Below are positions 1-5,804 of a stretch of 8,127 nt of DNA, one piece after another. The notes beneath the pieces were generated by a model. That model was given only the letters and a program-made list of their open reading frames with translations. It was not told where the DNA came from and ran no database searches. Where the stretch lies: positions 1 to 8,127 of the forward strand of contig JAGHVA010000259.1 of NCBI GenBank assembly GCA_018064565.1, read 5' to 3'. Each line of letters opens with the position of its first letter. Positions within the stretch are counted from its first letter, which is position 1. The translations under genes and the position numbers were made by a program. The DNA is from Candidatus Colimorpha onthohippi (GTDB lineage Bacteria > Bacteroidota > Bacteroidia > Bacteroidales > P3).

Positions 1-30
1 GAGCAAAGATATATATAATTCAAATTATTA

Positions 31-834
31 TCAACTTTTTTTCAACCACCGTTCAGGTACACACCTCTTCACATGCCGCTCATCATCGCTGTTTATATCG
101 CCAGCGTCCGACAGCTTTTTGGCTGTAAGCTGCTTATTTTTGCCTTCCAGCAGAAACAACTGCGCTGCCACTTTCCATTTATTGTCAGCAGCACATCCTA
201 TTACACGAGCATCAACCAGCAGGTTGATCAGACAGTGCAACTGGTTTATCTTGCCCAACCAGCGCAACGGCTCTATAGCTCGCATAGCATATTTACCAAA
301 TCCAAAAGCCACCAGCAACGGCACCTTATTGCCGCTTTGCGGTAGCATCAGCAGCCTCGACCGCACCAGTTGGTCTTGTAGCGAGAGCAACTCGACCTCG
401 GTAACCGATGCATCGCGCAGATAGTATCCCACCAATGGTTCCTGCTCACCCTCCGAAATTGCTTCAAAATGCGTTTGTCCAGCTTTTACGCCCTGCGACC
501 AATCGGTATCGGAATCATCACGCAAAAGCTCCGCCGTGCGGTGGCGTGCGGCTTTGATGCGCTCCAGCAACCGCTGCCGCTGATCTATCAGCTGCAACAA
601 ATCGTCTATCAGCTCTATATGCTCTACCGAATAGGCCGACAACGCTGAATGGAGATAGATAACCTGACCTTTTAAATCCAACCGCTGCCGCACCATCTCT
701 GCCTCTATACGCTCCACTCCATACGGATACCACACACCGTCTGCCAGTATTCCATCCGACTGAATATCATATTGATGATGCACCTTGTCGGCACACACCA
801 ACCTCGATCTAAATGCTGATATTTCGTCTGGCAT
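31..834 (-). CDS. Unrecognised protein, 267 aa
   Basis: I do not recognise the family with confidence. The reading frame opens at a GTG at 846, but the first ATG is at 834 and I prefer it because Bacteroidales mostly use ATG; the GTG start would add four residues. The protein is soluble, with no signal peptide or membrane segment. Residues about 40-105 are rich in Leu, Glu, Arg and Gln and look helical, perhaps coiled coil (LIDDLLQLIDQRQRLLERI). The C-terminal third (from about 190) has a W-x-G-x4-L-x2-L-x3-L pattern followed by a basic tail ending WLKKS. That pattern faintly recalls the C-terminal module of RteC-type regulators of Bacteroides conjugative elements, but this is a memory-based resemblance, not an assignment. 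It is divergent from the HTH gene at 1050, and the two share about 200 bases of upstream DNA with a repeated CCGATA motif. I see no convincing -7 box for it. Coding status is well supported by length and protein-like composition. Confidence 0.75.
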   Translation of the reverse strand: MPDEISAFRSRLVCADKVHHQYDIQSDGILADGVWYPYGVERIEAEMVRQRLDLKGQVIYLHSALSAYSVEHIELIDDLLQLIDQRQRLLERIKAARHRTAELLRDDSDTDWSQGVKAGQTHFEAISEGEQEPLVGYYLRDASVTEVELLSLQDQLVRSRLLMLPQSGNKVPLLVAFGFGKYAMRAIEPLRWLGKINQLHCLINLLVDARVIGCAADNKWKVAAQLFLLEGKNKQLTAKKLSDAGDINSDDERHVKRCVPERWLKKS

Positions 835-914
835 GATATTCTTCACGGTAGTTTATCCATAAAACACAGTTTTGCCAAATTACTATTTTTTTTTGAAAAA
901 ACCCCGACACTCAC

Positions 915-990
915 CCGATATATTTCCGATAGCAACCCGAAGATACTCCTCCACCTATACCCTACCGTTTCCGCTATCGGGCATTATCGG
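915..990. promoter_or_regulatory. Candidate operator: four CCGATA motifs in two facing pairs
   Basis: In the divergent intergenic region, CCGATA occurs at 915-920 and 926-931, and its complement TATCGG at 975-980 and 985-990. The start-to-start distances within pairs are 11 and 10 bases, close to one DNA turn, and the two pairs face each other. The inner copies form a perfect 8-bp inverted repeat, CCGATAGC (926-933) and GCTATCGG (973-980), with a 39-base spacer. The last copy also lies in a small dyad, TTATC-G-GATAA (984-994). This is what a binding site for a dimeric or tetrameric regulator between divergent genes would look like. The small HTH protein encoded 60 bases downstream is the obvious candidate ligand, which is inference. 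Confidence 0.4.
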
Positions 991-1049
991 ATAACAATCT
1001 GATTATCTGTAACGACTTTTGCAGTGTAATTCTTCAAAAACATAATGCC

Positions 1050-1319
1050 ATGACCATTCAACCCCCCCCCCCCGCCCCCGTATGGGACTGGATTTACACC
1101 GCCGAGGTAATGAGCCAGCTACATGTGTCGTACAACACAGTTCTGAATCTAATCAACCGTGGCATCCTGCCACCTAGCCACATCGGACGCAAACTGTTTT
1201 TTCGAAAAAGCGATATCAACAACATCCTAAATCAAAACATCCTATGCGAAAACGGATCCATCGACAGTACTGGCTGGATTACACAACAAACCACAACAAA
1301 CCACAACGAGCCACAATAA
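1050..1319 (+). CDS. Small helix-turn-helix DNA-binding protein (HTH_17/excisionase-like)
   Basis: A protein of 89 residues. Residues 16-60 match the MerR/excisionase-like winged helix-turn-helix fold: YTAEVMSQLHVS (first and turn helices), NTVLNLINRGILPP (recognition helix and wing start), then IGRKLFFRKSDINNIL, the usual wing and closing helix of the HTH_17 family. Such proteins act as excisionases or transcription regulators in Bacteroidales accessory DNA. Upstream of the domain is a Pro-rich leader encoded by a run of 12 C (1062-1073) straight after the fourth codon; the last 12 codons lie in a 10-bp tandem repeat. The start is the ATG at 1050; an earlier ATG at 1045 meets a stop after two codons and overlaps this start. 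No strong ribosome binding site is visible, as is usual in this phylum. It is divergent from the gene at 31-834 and followed by the DUF6266-like gene. A regulator role at the CCGATA sites upstream is inference. Confidence 0.85.
   Translation: MTIQPPPPAPVWDWIYTAEVMSQLHVSYNTVLNLINRGILPPSHIGRKLFFRKSDINNILNQNILCENGSIDSTGWITQQTTTNHNEPQ
1062..1073 (+). repeat. Run of 12 C inside the HTH gene
   Basis: Twelve consecutive C follow codon 4 of the HTH gene and encode four prolines; after a single G a further five C follow. Such runs slip during replication and are the classic substrate of phase variation. I worked out the outcomes by hand: 11 C gives a 19-residue product and 13 C a 42-residue product, both without the HTH domain. 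Only lengths in the same frame as 12 give the full protein. The run is also hard to sequence, so its exact length may be uncertain. Confidence 0.9.
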
Positions 1320-1320
1320 G
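1281..1320 (+). repeat. 10-bp tandem repeat, four degenerate copies
   Basis: Four consecutive 10-base units, close to CCACAACAAA: the second unit (1291-1300) matches fully, the first differs at its first base, the third ends ACGAG, and the fourth ends ATAAG and contains the stop codon of the HTH gene. The unit length is not a multiple of three, so gain or loss of a unit would change the C-terminus (residues about 78-89). The repeat lies outside the HTH domain. Confidence 0.7.
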
Positions 1321-1607
1321 TTGAAAAACAACAATCTGACATCCACAGCAGTATATCTTTGCAATCCGAAAGCCAACAAGCAGCAAGCAAGGCAGACGGC
1401 TATACCGCCCATGGGCTACAACATCCAAACCATAGGCGCTGCCCCCCCCTGAGCCAGACGCAAGCGCGCACGTCATAAACCTCACCTCTGGCAGCCGTCC
1501 GACACAAAGCCCATCGCGACGCCACAAGCCGCTCTACCATCGCTGCTGCTGTTGCGCCTTCGTAAGACACAATAAAACATATTACCAACCTCAAAACAAA
1601 AACGATC
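1320..1607 (+). other. C-rich leader between the HTH and DUF6266-like genes
   Basis: These 288 bases hold no gene I can defend. They contain a -7 box (1354-1361), a perfect 10-bp palindrome GCCCATGGGC (1407-1416), a 13-codon open frame starting at the ATG inside that palindrome (1411-1452, MGYNIQTIGAAPP), and a run of eight C (1442-1449) just before the stop of that mini-frame. If transcription starts near 1368, the DUF6266-like gene has an untranslated leader of about 240 bases, long enough for regulation by RNA structure, although I see no known riboswitch. Confidence 0.5.
1354..1361 (+). promoter_or_regulatory. Bacteroidetes-type -7 box (TATCTTTG) upstream of the DUF6266-like gene
   Basis: TATCTTTG fits the TAnnTTTG -7 consensus recognised by the primary sigma factor of Bacteroidetes. 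No clear TTG -33 element lies 19-21 bases upstream (the nearest is CTG at about 1336), so the site is plausible rather than strong. It sits 35 bases after the HTH stop codon and would give the DUF6266-like gene independent expression with a long leader. Confidence 0.4.
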
Positions 1608-2255
1608 ATGGGTACATTCAAACAAGGAATCCTGGGCGGATTCAGCGGCAAAGTAGGCACTGTTATAGGATCATTCTGGAAAGGGCGCAACGTGATGCGC
1701 AGCATCGCACAGCATGTCCACAACCCCCAAACGGCGGCGCAGATGAACCAGCGAGCACGGTTCTCGATGATATCACGTATGATAGCGGCAAGCCAGACCT
1801 TTGTAGATCAGGGTTACCAAAACCACACCGCCACCGAGACAGCAGGCAATGCTGCCATGCGCGATAACCTCGGCAACGGATGTATATCGGGCACCTACCC
1901 CACGCTAACCATCGACTACACCAAGGTAACGTTCAGCAAAGGCACACACATCAATGTCGATTCGCCTTCAGTAACACAAGACACGGGTCATAGTGCCACC
2001 GTAACCTGGACCGACAACACAGGCGTGGCACCCGAAGTATTGGGATCCGATGTTGTGATGGTGATGCTATACAATATCAGCAAGACGGCCTCCACCTACG
2101 ACATCTCGTCTGCCACCCGTTCTGACCAAACGCTCACCGTGAGCTATCCCGCCACTTGGGTAGGCGACACCATCCACTGCTTCGTGGTAACCAAGAGCAG
2201 CAGCGGCCTGCTTATGTCAGGCACCATCAATGCAGGCAATTTCGTAGCTGCATAA
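1608..2255 (+). CDS. DUF6266-like protein
   Basis: A protein of 215 residues whose N-terminus carries what I recall as the signature of DUF6266, a Bacteroidetes family of unknown function: a Gly-rich block GILGGFSGKVGTVIGSFWKG (7-26) followed by an Arg-rich segment and a Gln/Arg helix, NPQTAAQMNQRARF (39-52). There is no typical signal peptide. From about residue 95 the sequence turns to alternating hydrophobic and Thr/Ser-rich strands (for example VVMVMLYNIS, 149-158, and IHCFVVTKSS), consistent with a beta-sandwich; this is my reading, not a model. The ATG at 1608 is chosen because the signature begins at residue 2. It has its own candidate promoter and a terminator 18 bases after the stop, so it may be a single-gene unit, possibly with readthrough from the HTH gene. 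The function is unknown. The family name rests on memory of the motif and needs a profile search. Confidence 0.85.
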   Translation: MGTFKQGILGGFSGKVGTVIGSFWKGRNVMRSIAQHVHNPQTAAQMNQRARFSMISRMIAASQTFVDQGYQNHTATETAGNAAMRDNLGNGCISGTYPTLTIDYTKVTFSKGTHINVDSPSVTQDTGHSATVTWTDNTGVAPEVLGSDVVMVMLYNISKTASTYDISSATRSDQTLTVSYPATWVGDTIHCFVVTKSSSGLLMSGTINAGNFVAA

Positions 2256-2272
2256 CCAAGAGTACCTCCACT

Positions 2273-2313
2273 GCGGGTTCCGTCTCTTTACGAGATGGAA
2301 CCCGCTTTTTTTT
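2273..2313 (+). terminator. Intrinsic terminator after the DUF6266-like gene
   Basis: The left arm 2273-2286 (GCGGGTTCCGTCTC) pairs with 2292-2305 (GAGATGGAACCCGC) over 14 base pairs with one G-U pair. The loop is five bases (2287-2291) and eight T follow (2306-2313). No A-run lies on the other side, so it acts on the plus strand only. Confidence 0.93.
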
Positions 2314-2386
2314 ACCCATCAGCAACAACAACTAAAAAAAATGTTACAAGAGAGCGTTTTGCACAGTAATCCATAAAAAAAAATCG

Positions 2387-2394
2387 TACCTTTG
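2387..2394 (+). promoter_or_regulatory. Bacteroidetes-type -7 box (TACCTTTG) upstream of the ATPase gene
   Basis: TACCTTTG matches the TAnnTTTG consensus and is followed by GC, as often seen. A TTG at 2359-2361 could serve as the -33 element, but the spacing of 25 bases is longer than the usual 19-21. A start of transcription near 2400 would leave a leader of about 50 bases. A short dyad, CAGCGC-AAA-GTGCTG (2395-2409), lies right over the expected start point. Confidence 0.6.
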
Positions 2395-2452
2395 CAGCGC
2401 AAAGTGCTGAAAACTATAGTTGATTCAGCCTCACAACATAGAGATTATCAAT

Positions 2453-4057
2453 ATGGGTACATATATCAACAAAGGCAATCTTGCCTTCAAAAAAATTTTA
2501 AGAAGCAACTACGTTGATAAATCCAACTTCATAGCAATTGTTAATGCTACCATCGACACAGAAGATCAATTCATCTGCGCTACCCGTTGTCGTAGATTTG
2601 GAAAATCAATGATGGCAAAGATGCTATGTGCCTATTACGACAAGTCTTGCGATTCTCGTGAACTATTCAAAGGACTGGCAATAGAAAAAGCCTCTTCTTT
2701 TGAAGAACACCTCAATAAGTATAATGTATTGTATCTTGACGTCACTTCATTTACTTCAAAAGCAAAATATTGCAGTCATATTACAAGGAGTATCAACGAA
2801 ACCATTACAGAAGAGGTAAAAGAAACATTCTCAAACGTAAGATTCAAAGATGATGCAGATTTGATGGAGTGCCTTCAATCTATATACAATCAAACAGGTG
2901 AACGTTTCTACTTCATTATTGACGAGTGGGATGCTATATGCCGAGAATTCCCAGAAAGACGCAAGTATAAAGATTTCTTATCAACGGCAGAACCAACAGA
3001 AATGGATGAGTATGTTATGTTCCTTCGTAATTTGTTCAAATCACAAGGATCAGATGAGGTATTTGTTGGCGTATATATGACTGGCATCCTGCCAATGATT
3101 AAATACAACACAGAGTCTGCCCTAAACAATTTCCGTGAGTATTCCATGGTAAATCCTCGTACAGCCGCAGGTTGTTTTGGCTTTACAAGCAATGAGGTAA
3201 AAATACTATGCGAAAAACACAATATGGACTTTGATGAGCTGTCTGCATGGTATGATGGCTATCAAATAGGTGAAGAACCATCGGTATTCAACCCTCACTC
3301 CGTGATAAATGCTATAAATGCAAGAAAATGCAGTAGTTATTGGGCAGCATCAGGAGCATACGATAAAGTTGCATCATACATAGATTTGAACTATGAAGGG
3401 TTAAAAGATGACATAATCCACATGCTTGCAGGAGGTCGCTGTTACGTTGATGCCACAGGCTTTATCAACGACATGTCTGTTATTCAATCAAAAGACGATG
3501 TCTTCACAGTACTCATTCACCTCGGTTATTTAGCTTACGATGAAAATGAACAAAAGTGCTACATACCAAACGAAGAAGTGTCTGGCGAATGGATTAACGC
3601 AGTAAAAGCTAACAATTGGAAAGAAATTGTTAGAACCATCCAATCGTCAAAAGCTCTTATGGAATCCACTCTCGCTTGTGATACCGAAAAAGTTGCGAAA
3701 GCAATAGATGCCGCTCACGTTGAGAATACCAGTATTCTCTCATACAATGACGAGAACTCGCTTTCGTGCGTACTCTCCCTTGCCTACATCTACGCTAAGA
3801 ACGACTATATCATCCACCGTGAGTTCGCAAGTGGCAAAGGATTTGCAGACCTCGTGTTTATTCCACGAAAATTCAGCGATAAGCCTGCAATGATTGTTGA
3901 GTTGAAATACGACAAAGGCGCAGATACCGCTATCAATCAGATTCATCGCAAGGAATACAAAGGTAAGGTGCTTGAATATTCAAACAACCTTCTTCTCGTT
4001 GGCATCAACTACGACAAGAGGGTAAAAAAGCACACCTGCGTCATCGAGAAAATGTAA
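2453..4057 (+). CDS. AAA-ATPase-like protein with C-terminal PD-(D/E)XK nuclease-like domain
   Basis: A protein of 534 residues from the ATG at 2453; the frame also opens at a TTG at 2420, but family members usually start close to this Met. The N-terminal AAA-ATPase-like domain has a P-loop variant TRCRRFGKS (44-52, Lys51), where the family usually shows RPRRFGKS, and a Walker B FYFIIDEWD (152-160, Asp157/Glu158). TGILPMIK (210-217), LNNFREYSM (224-232), AWYDGY (265-270) and VFNPHSV (278-284) follow the family order. The C-terminal domain (about 420-534) carries the PD-(D/E)XK core: GFADLVFIP (463-471, Asp466) and IVELKYDKG (481-489, Glu483 and Lys485). This fits the AAA-ATPase-like plus PDDEXK_9 (DUF1703) architecture, widespread in Bacteroidetes and of unproven role; defence or mobile-element functions are speculation. 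The length is full and there is no frameshift. It has its own promoter, is preceded by a terminator, is more AT-rich than the genes to its left, and is convergent with the gene ending at 4084. Confidence 0.93.
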   Translation: MGTYINKGNLAFKKILRSNYVDKSNFIAIVNATIDTEDQFICATRCRRFGKSMMAKMLCAYYDKSCDSRELFKGLAIEKASSFEEHLNKYNVLYLDVTSFTSKAKYCSHITRSINETITEEVKETFSNVRFKDDADLMECLQSIYNQTGERFYFIIDEWDAICREFPERRKYKDFLSTAEPTEMDEYVMFLRNLFKSQGSDEVFVGVYMTGILPMIKYNTESALNNFREYSMVNPRTAAGCFGFTSNEVKILCEKHNMDFDELSAWYDGYQIGEEPSVFNPHSVINAINARKCSSYWAASGAYDKVASYIDLNYEGLKDDIIHMLAGGRCYVDATGFINDMSVIQSKDDVFTVLIHLGYLAYDENEQKCYIPNEEVSGEWINAVKANNWKEIVRTIQSSKALMESTLACDTEKVAKAIDAAHVENTSILSYNDENSLSCVLSLAYIYAKNDYIIHREFASGKGFADLVFIPRKFSDKPAMIVELKYDKGADTAINQIHRKEYKGKVLEYSNNLLLVGINYDKRVKKHTCVIEKM

Positions 4058-4083
4058 CCACACCCTAACTCGCATTGTCAGCA

Positions 4084-4425
4084 TCACCGATCCACTTTCT
4101 TCTTACGTCCGCCCGTATGCTCGTTCGACCTGCTGTCCAACAATGCCATCAGCAGACGTTGCTGTGCCTCGCTCATCAATCCTGATTTCATCCGTTTTCG
4201 CTGATATTTCACCCAATTAAGCAGATATTTGGCATTCCGACCTGAGCTTTTGGCAGGCAAATGGTGGTGCTCTTCGATATAGGCTTTCAGTGCCTCAAAG
4301 TTTGCCATCCACTTTTTTTCTCTTCCCAAACAGTCGTCTTCTTGCGCTACGTCTGCAAACAAGCAAGTCTGCATCATAGCCTCTGCGATTGATTTATCAA
4401 AACAATCTTCATTATTGGTCAACAT
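4084..4425 (-). CDS. Small protein with a single helicase-associated (HA) domain
   Basis: A protein of 113 residues. Residues about 38-97 resemble the helicase-associated domain otherwise found in tandem behind bacterial helicase cores: W39-x3-F43-x2-L46-x2-Y49, then HHHLPAKS (53-60), LLNWVKYQRKRMKSG (68-82) and a closing helix (QQRLLMALLD). There is no helicase motor, and the C-terminus is a basic tail (GGRKKKVDR). HA domains are thought to bind nucleic acid, so a DNA- or RNA-binding role is plausible, but none is established for stand-alone copies. The gene is the last of the polysaccharide run, 53 bases after the phosphotransferase stop, and may be co-transcribed or regulate the locus; I see no clear promoter of its own. 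A purine-rich stretch at 4456-4472 (minus strand) lies too far from the ATG to act as its ribosome binding site. The domain call is from motif memory. Confidence 0.8.
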   Translation of the reverse strand: MLTNNEDCFDKSIAEAMMQTCLFADVAQEDDCLGREKKWMANFEALKAYIEEHHHLPAKSSGRNAKYLLNWVKYQRKRMKSGLMSEAQQRLLMALLDSRSNEHTGGRKKKVDR

Positions 4426-4478
4426 ACACTCATTTACGCTTTATCGTATATTTAACCCTATCCTCCTCTCCCAAAAGT

Positions 4479-5117
4479 TCACTTCCTCAACTCTTTCGGC
4501 ACCTTAAAATGAACTTTGCCACACACCATCATCAAAATAGTCCATATTGTACGCAATATTAACCAATTGTCATACAAGAACGACTTGTGGTCAACGTAAT
4601 ACATCTCCAACTTCAGCTTTTGCGGCACAAACTCCGTCTTGTATCGTTCAATGCTTTCATACCGTTCACCGTGTGTATAGTCGTAAAGGGTAGCCAGACT
4701 GGTAAGCCCTGGTTTTACATCAAGGATATGCTTGTACTCGCCTTGGTAATAAAACTCAGCATTGGCGGCATCCTCAGGGCGCGGCCCCACAATGCTCATA
4801 TCTCCTTTTAATAAGTTCACCACCTGCGGAATCTCGTCAATCTTCGTTTTACGGATAAACCTACCAAAGGGGAACACTCGGTCATCATTCTGCAAAGTAG
4901 TCAGCTTCACCTTGCCACTATCCACCCTCATCGAGCGGAACTTATAGCAGGTAAACAACCGCCCATGCAGTCCTATACGTCTTGCCTTGTAGATAACAGG
5001 GCCAGGACTAACTATCTTGATAATTACAATCGTAAGCAGATACACCCACGAAAACACAATCAAGAAAAGGACAGCAAATAGGATGTCCCAAAATCGAGTC
5101 AAAGCCTTGTCAAACAT
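4479..5117 (-). CDS. Initiating undecaprenyl-phosphate sugar-1-phosphate transferase
   Basis: A protein of 212 residues of the bacterial sugar transferase family (PglC and the C-terminal half of WbaP). It moves a sugar-1-phosphate from a UDP-sugar to undecaprenyl phosphate at the inner face of the cytoplasmic membrane, the first step of capsule, O-antigen or exopolysaccharide unit assembly. Visible hallmarks in order: one N-terminal hydrophobic segment (about 11-35), SPGPVIYKARRIG (37-49), CYKFRSM (57-63), the catalytic Asp-Glu pair in KIDEIPQ (92-98, Asp94/Glu95), and MSIVGPRPE (107-115). It is the short, single-segment form, without the multi-span N-terminal half of WbaP or WcaJ. The start is six bases after the deacetylase stop, so translation is probably coupled within one operon. 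The first sugar cannot be told from sequence; with a PIG-L deacetylase next door, an N-acetylated or amino sugar is a reasonable guess. Confidence 0.95.
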   Translation of the reverse strand: MFDKALTRFWDILFAVLFLIVFSWVYLLTIVIIKIVSPGPVIYKARRIGLHGRLFTCYKFRSMRVDSGKVKLTTLQNDDRVFPFGRFIRKTKIDEIPQVVNLLKGDMSIVGPRPEDAANAEFYYQGEYKHILDVKPGLTSLATLYDYTHGERYESIERYKTEFVPQKLKLEMYYVDHKSFLYDNWLILRTIWTILMMVCGKVHFKVPKELRK

Positions 5118-5123
5118 ATCATT

Positions 5124-5804
5124 TTAGTCCAATTTTCTTAGCAAAACGAAAGTCTCGGTTGATCCCATACCCACCTCCAATCCATGAGCGACATCCAGCT
5201 CTTGAAGGTGCTGCACCGACCTCGGATGAGGGTAATTCCTCAACTCCGTAGCGTACTTACCGAAAGCCTCATACTTCTGCTGTGCAAAGTCCGAAATATC
5301 CACAAAACAATTAGGCATAAACATGGAATCACCCTTGCATGGAGTCCACTCTGTTGACGAGGGCACCCTATAACAATACAGTTCCTTTACCCCTTGCCCT
5401 TGCACTGGCCGTACCGCCACCATCGTTGACTTATACACATTCACATGGTCTTGATTCACATCGCCCCAAAAATGCGTAAACACCGTATCTGGCTGCAGCT
5501 GGTCTATTACCGATTCTATCACCTTGTTGATAGTGATGTGTGGCACAGTATCCAACTTCATGTCTGGCAGTTCGCCATAATACACATTTTTCACACCCAA
5601 AGTCCGAGCACAAGCCCAAGTCTCCTGCTTCTTAGCCTCGATTATTTCTGCCAGATTCGCCGATTCGCTGTACTGAGACGAACTTCCATCTGTAACGATC
5701 AGCACGTTCACCTCGCAGCCTTGAGCCGCAAGCTTGGCTATCGTTCCGCCCATACCAAGCACCTCGTCGTCTGGATGAGCCGCTATAACTAATATCTTAT
5801 TCAT
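5124..5804 (-). CDS. PIG-L/LmbE-family deacetylase
   Basis: A protein of 226 residues. PIG-L family enzymes are zinc-dependent hydrolases that remove the N-acetyl group from GlcNAc-type substrates such as GlcNAc-PI, GlcNAc-inositol or polysaccharide precursors. The N-terminal signature AHPDDE (9-14) supplies zinc and catalytic residues (His10, Asp12, Asp13), and the second metal-binding region is THFWGDVNQDH (110-120, with Asp119-His120). There is no signal peptide or membrane segment, so it should act in the cytosol on a nucleotide- or lipid-linked sugar. The start ATG overlaps the last eight bases of the acyltransferase gene, a sign of coupled translation, and the phosphotransferase follows after six bases. 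The substrate is inferred from context only. The gene is clearly richer in G+C than the two genes upstream of it. Confidence 0.93.
   Translation of the reverse strand: MNKILVIAAHPDDEVLGMGGTIAKLAAQGCEVNVLIVTDGSSSQYSESANLAEIIEAKKQETWACARTLGVKNVYYGELPDMKLDTVPHITINKVIESVIDQLQPDTVFTHFWGDVNQDHVNVYKSTMVAVRPVQGQGVKELYCYRVPSSTEWTPCKGDSMFMPNCFVDISDFAQQKYEAFGKYATELRNYPHPRSVQHLQELDVAHGLEVGMGSTETFVLLRKLD

Noticed and set aside
518..733. A 71-residue minus-strand frame inside the 267-residue gene.
   Set aside because: It is wholly nested in a longer protein-like frame on the same strand, with Gly/Arg/Ala-biased composition typical of an out-of-frame shadow.
926..980. The inverted repeat CCGATAGC/GCTATCGG as the ends of an invertible promoter switch.
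   Set aside because: The spacer is only 39 bases and contains no -7 box in either direction, and no invertase gene is present; a protein-binding site fits better.
1014..1021. GACTTTTG as the -7 box of the HTH gene.
   Set aside because: It lacks the T at the first position of TAnnTTTG and no TTG lies at the proper distance upstream, so I did not list it as a promoter.
1279..1723. Two minus-strand open frames (1279-1527 and 1400-1723) across the C-rich leader.
   Set aside because: They overlap each other and the start of the DUF6266-like gene, have Trp/Cys/Arg-heavy composition and no recognisable motif; best explained by the C-rich plus strand lacking complementary stop codons.
1412..1867. 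A long open plus-strand frame that the mini-frame at 1411 would enter if the C8 run lost one base.
   Set aside because: The implied product is rich in Cys, His, Arg and Pro with no protein-like pattern and runs out of frame through the DUF6266-like gene, whose own frame is clearly coding.
4058..4083. A bidirectional terminator between the convergent ATPase and HA-domain genes.
   Set aside because: The 26 bases contain no inverted repeat with a T-run on either strand.
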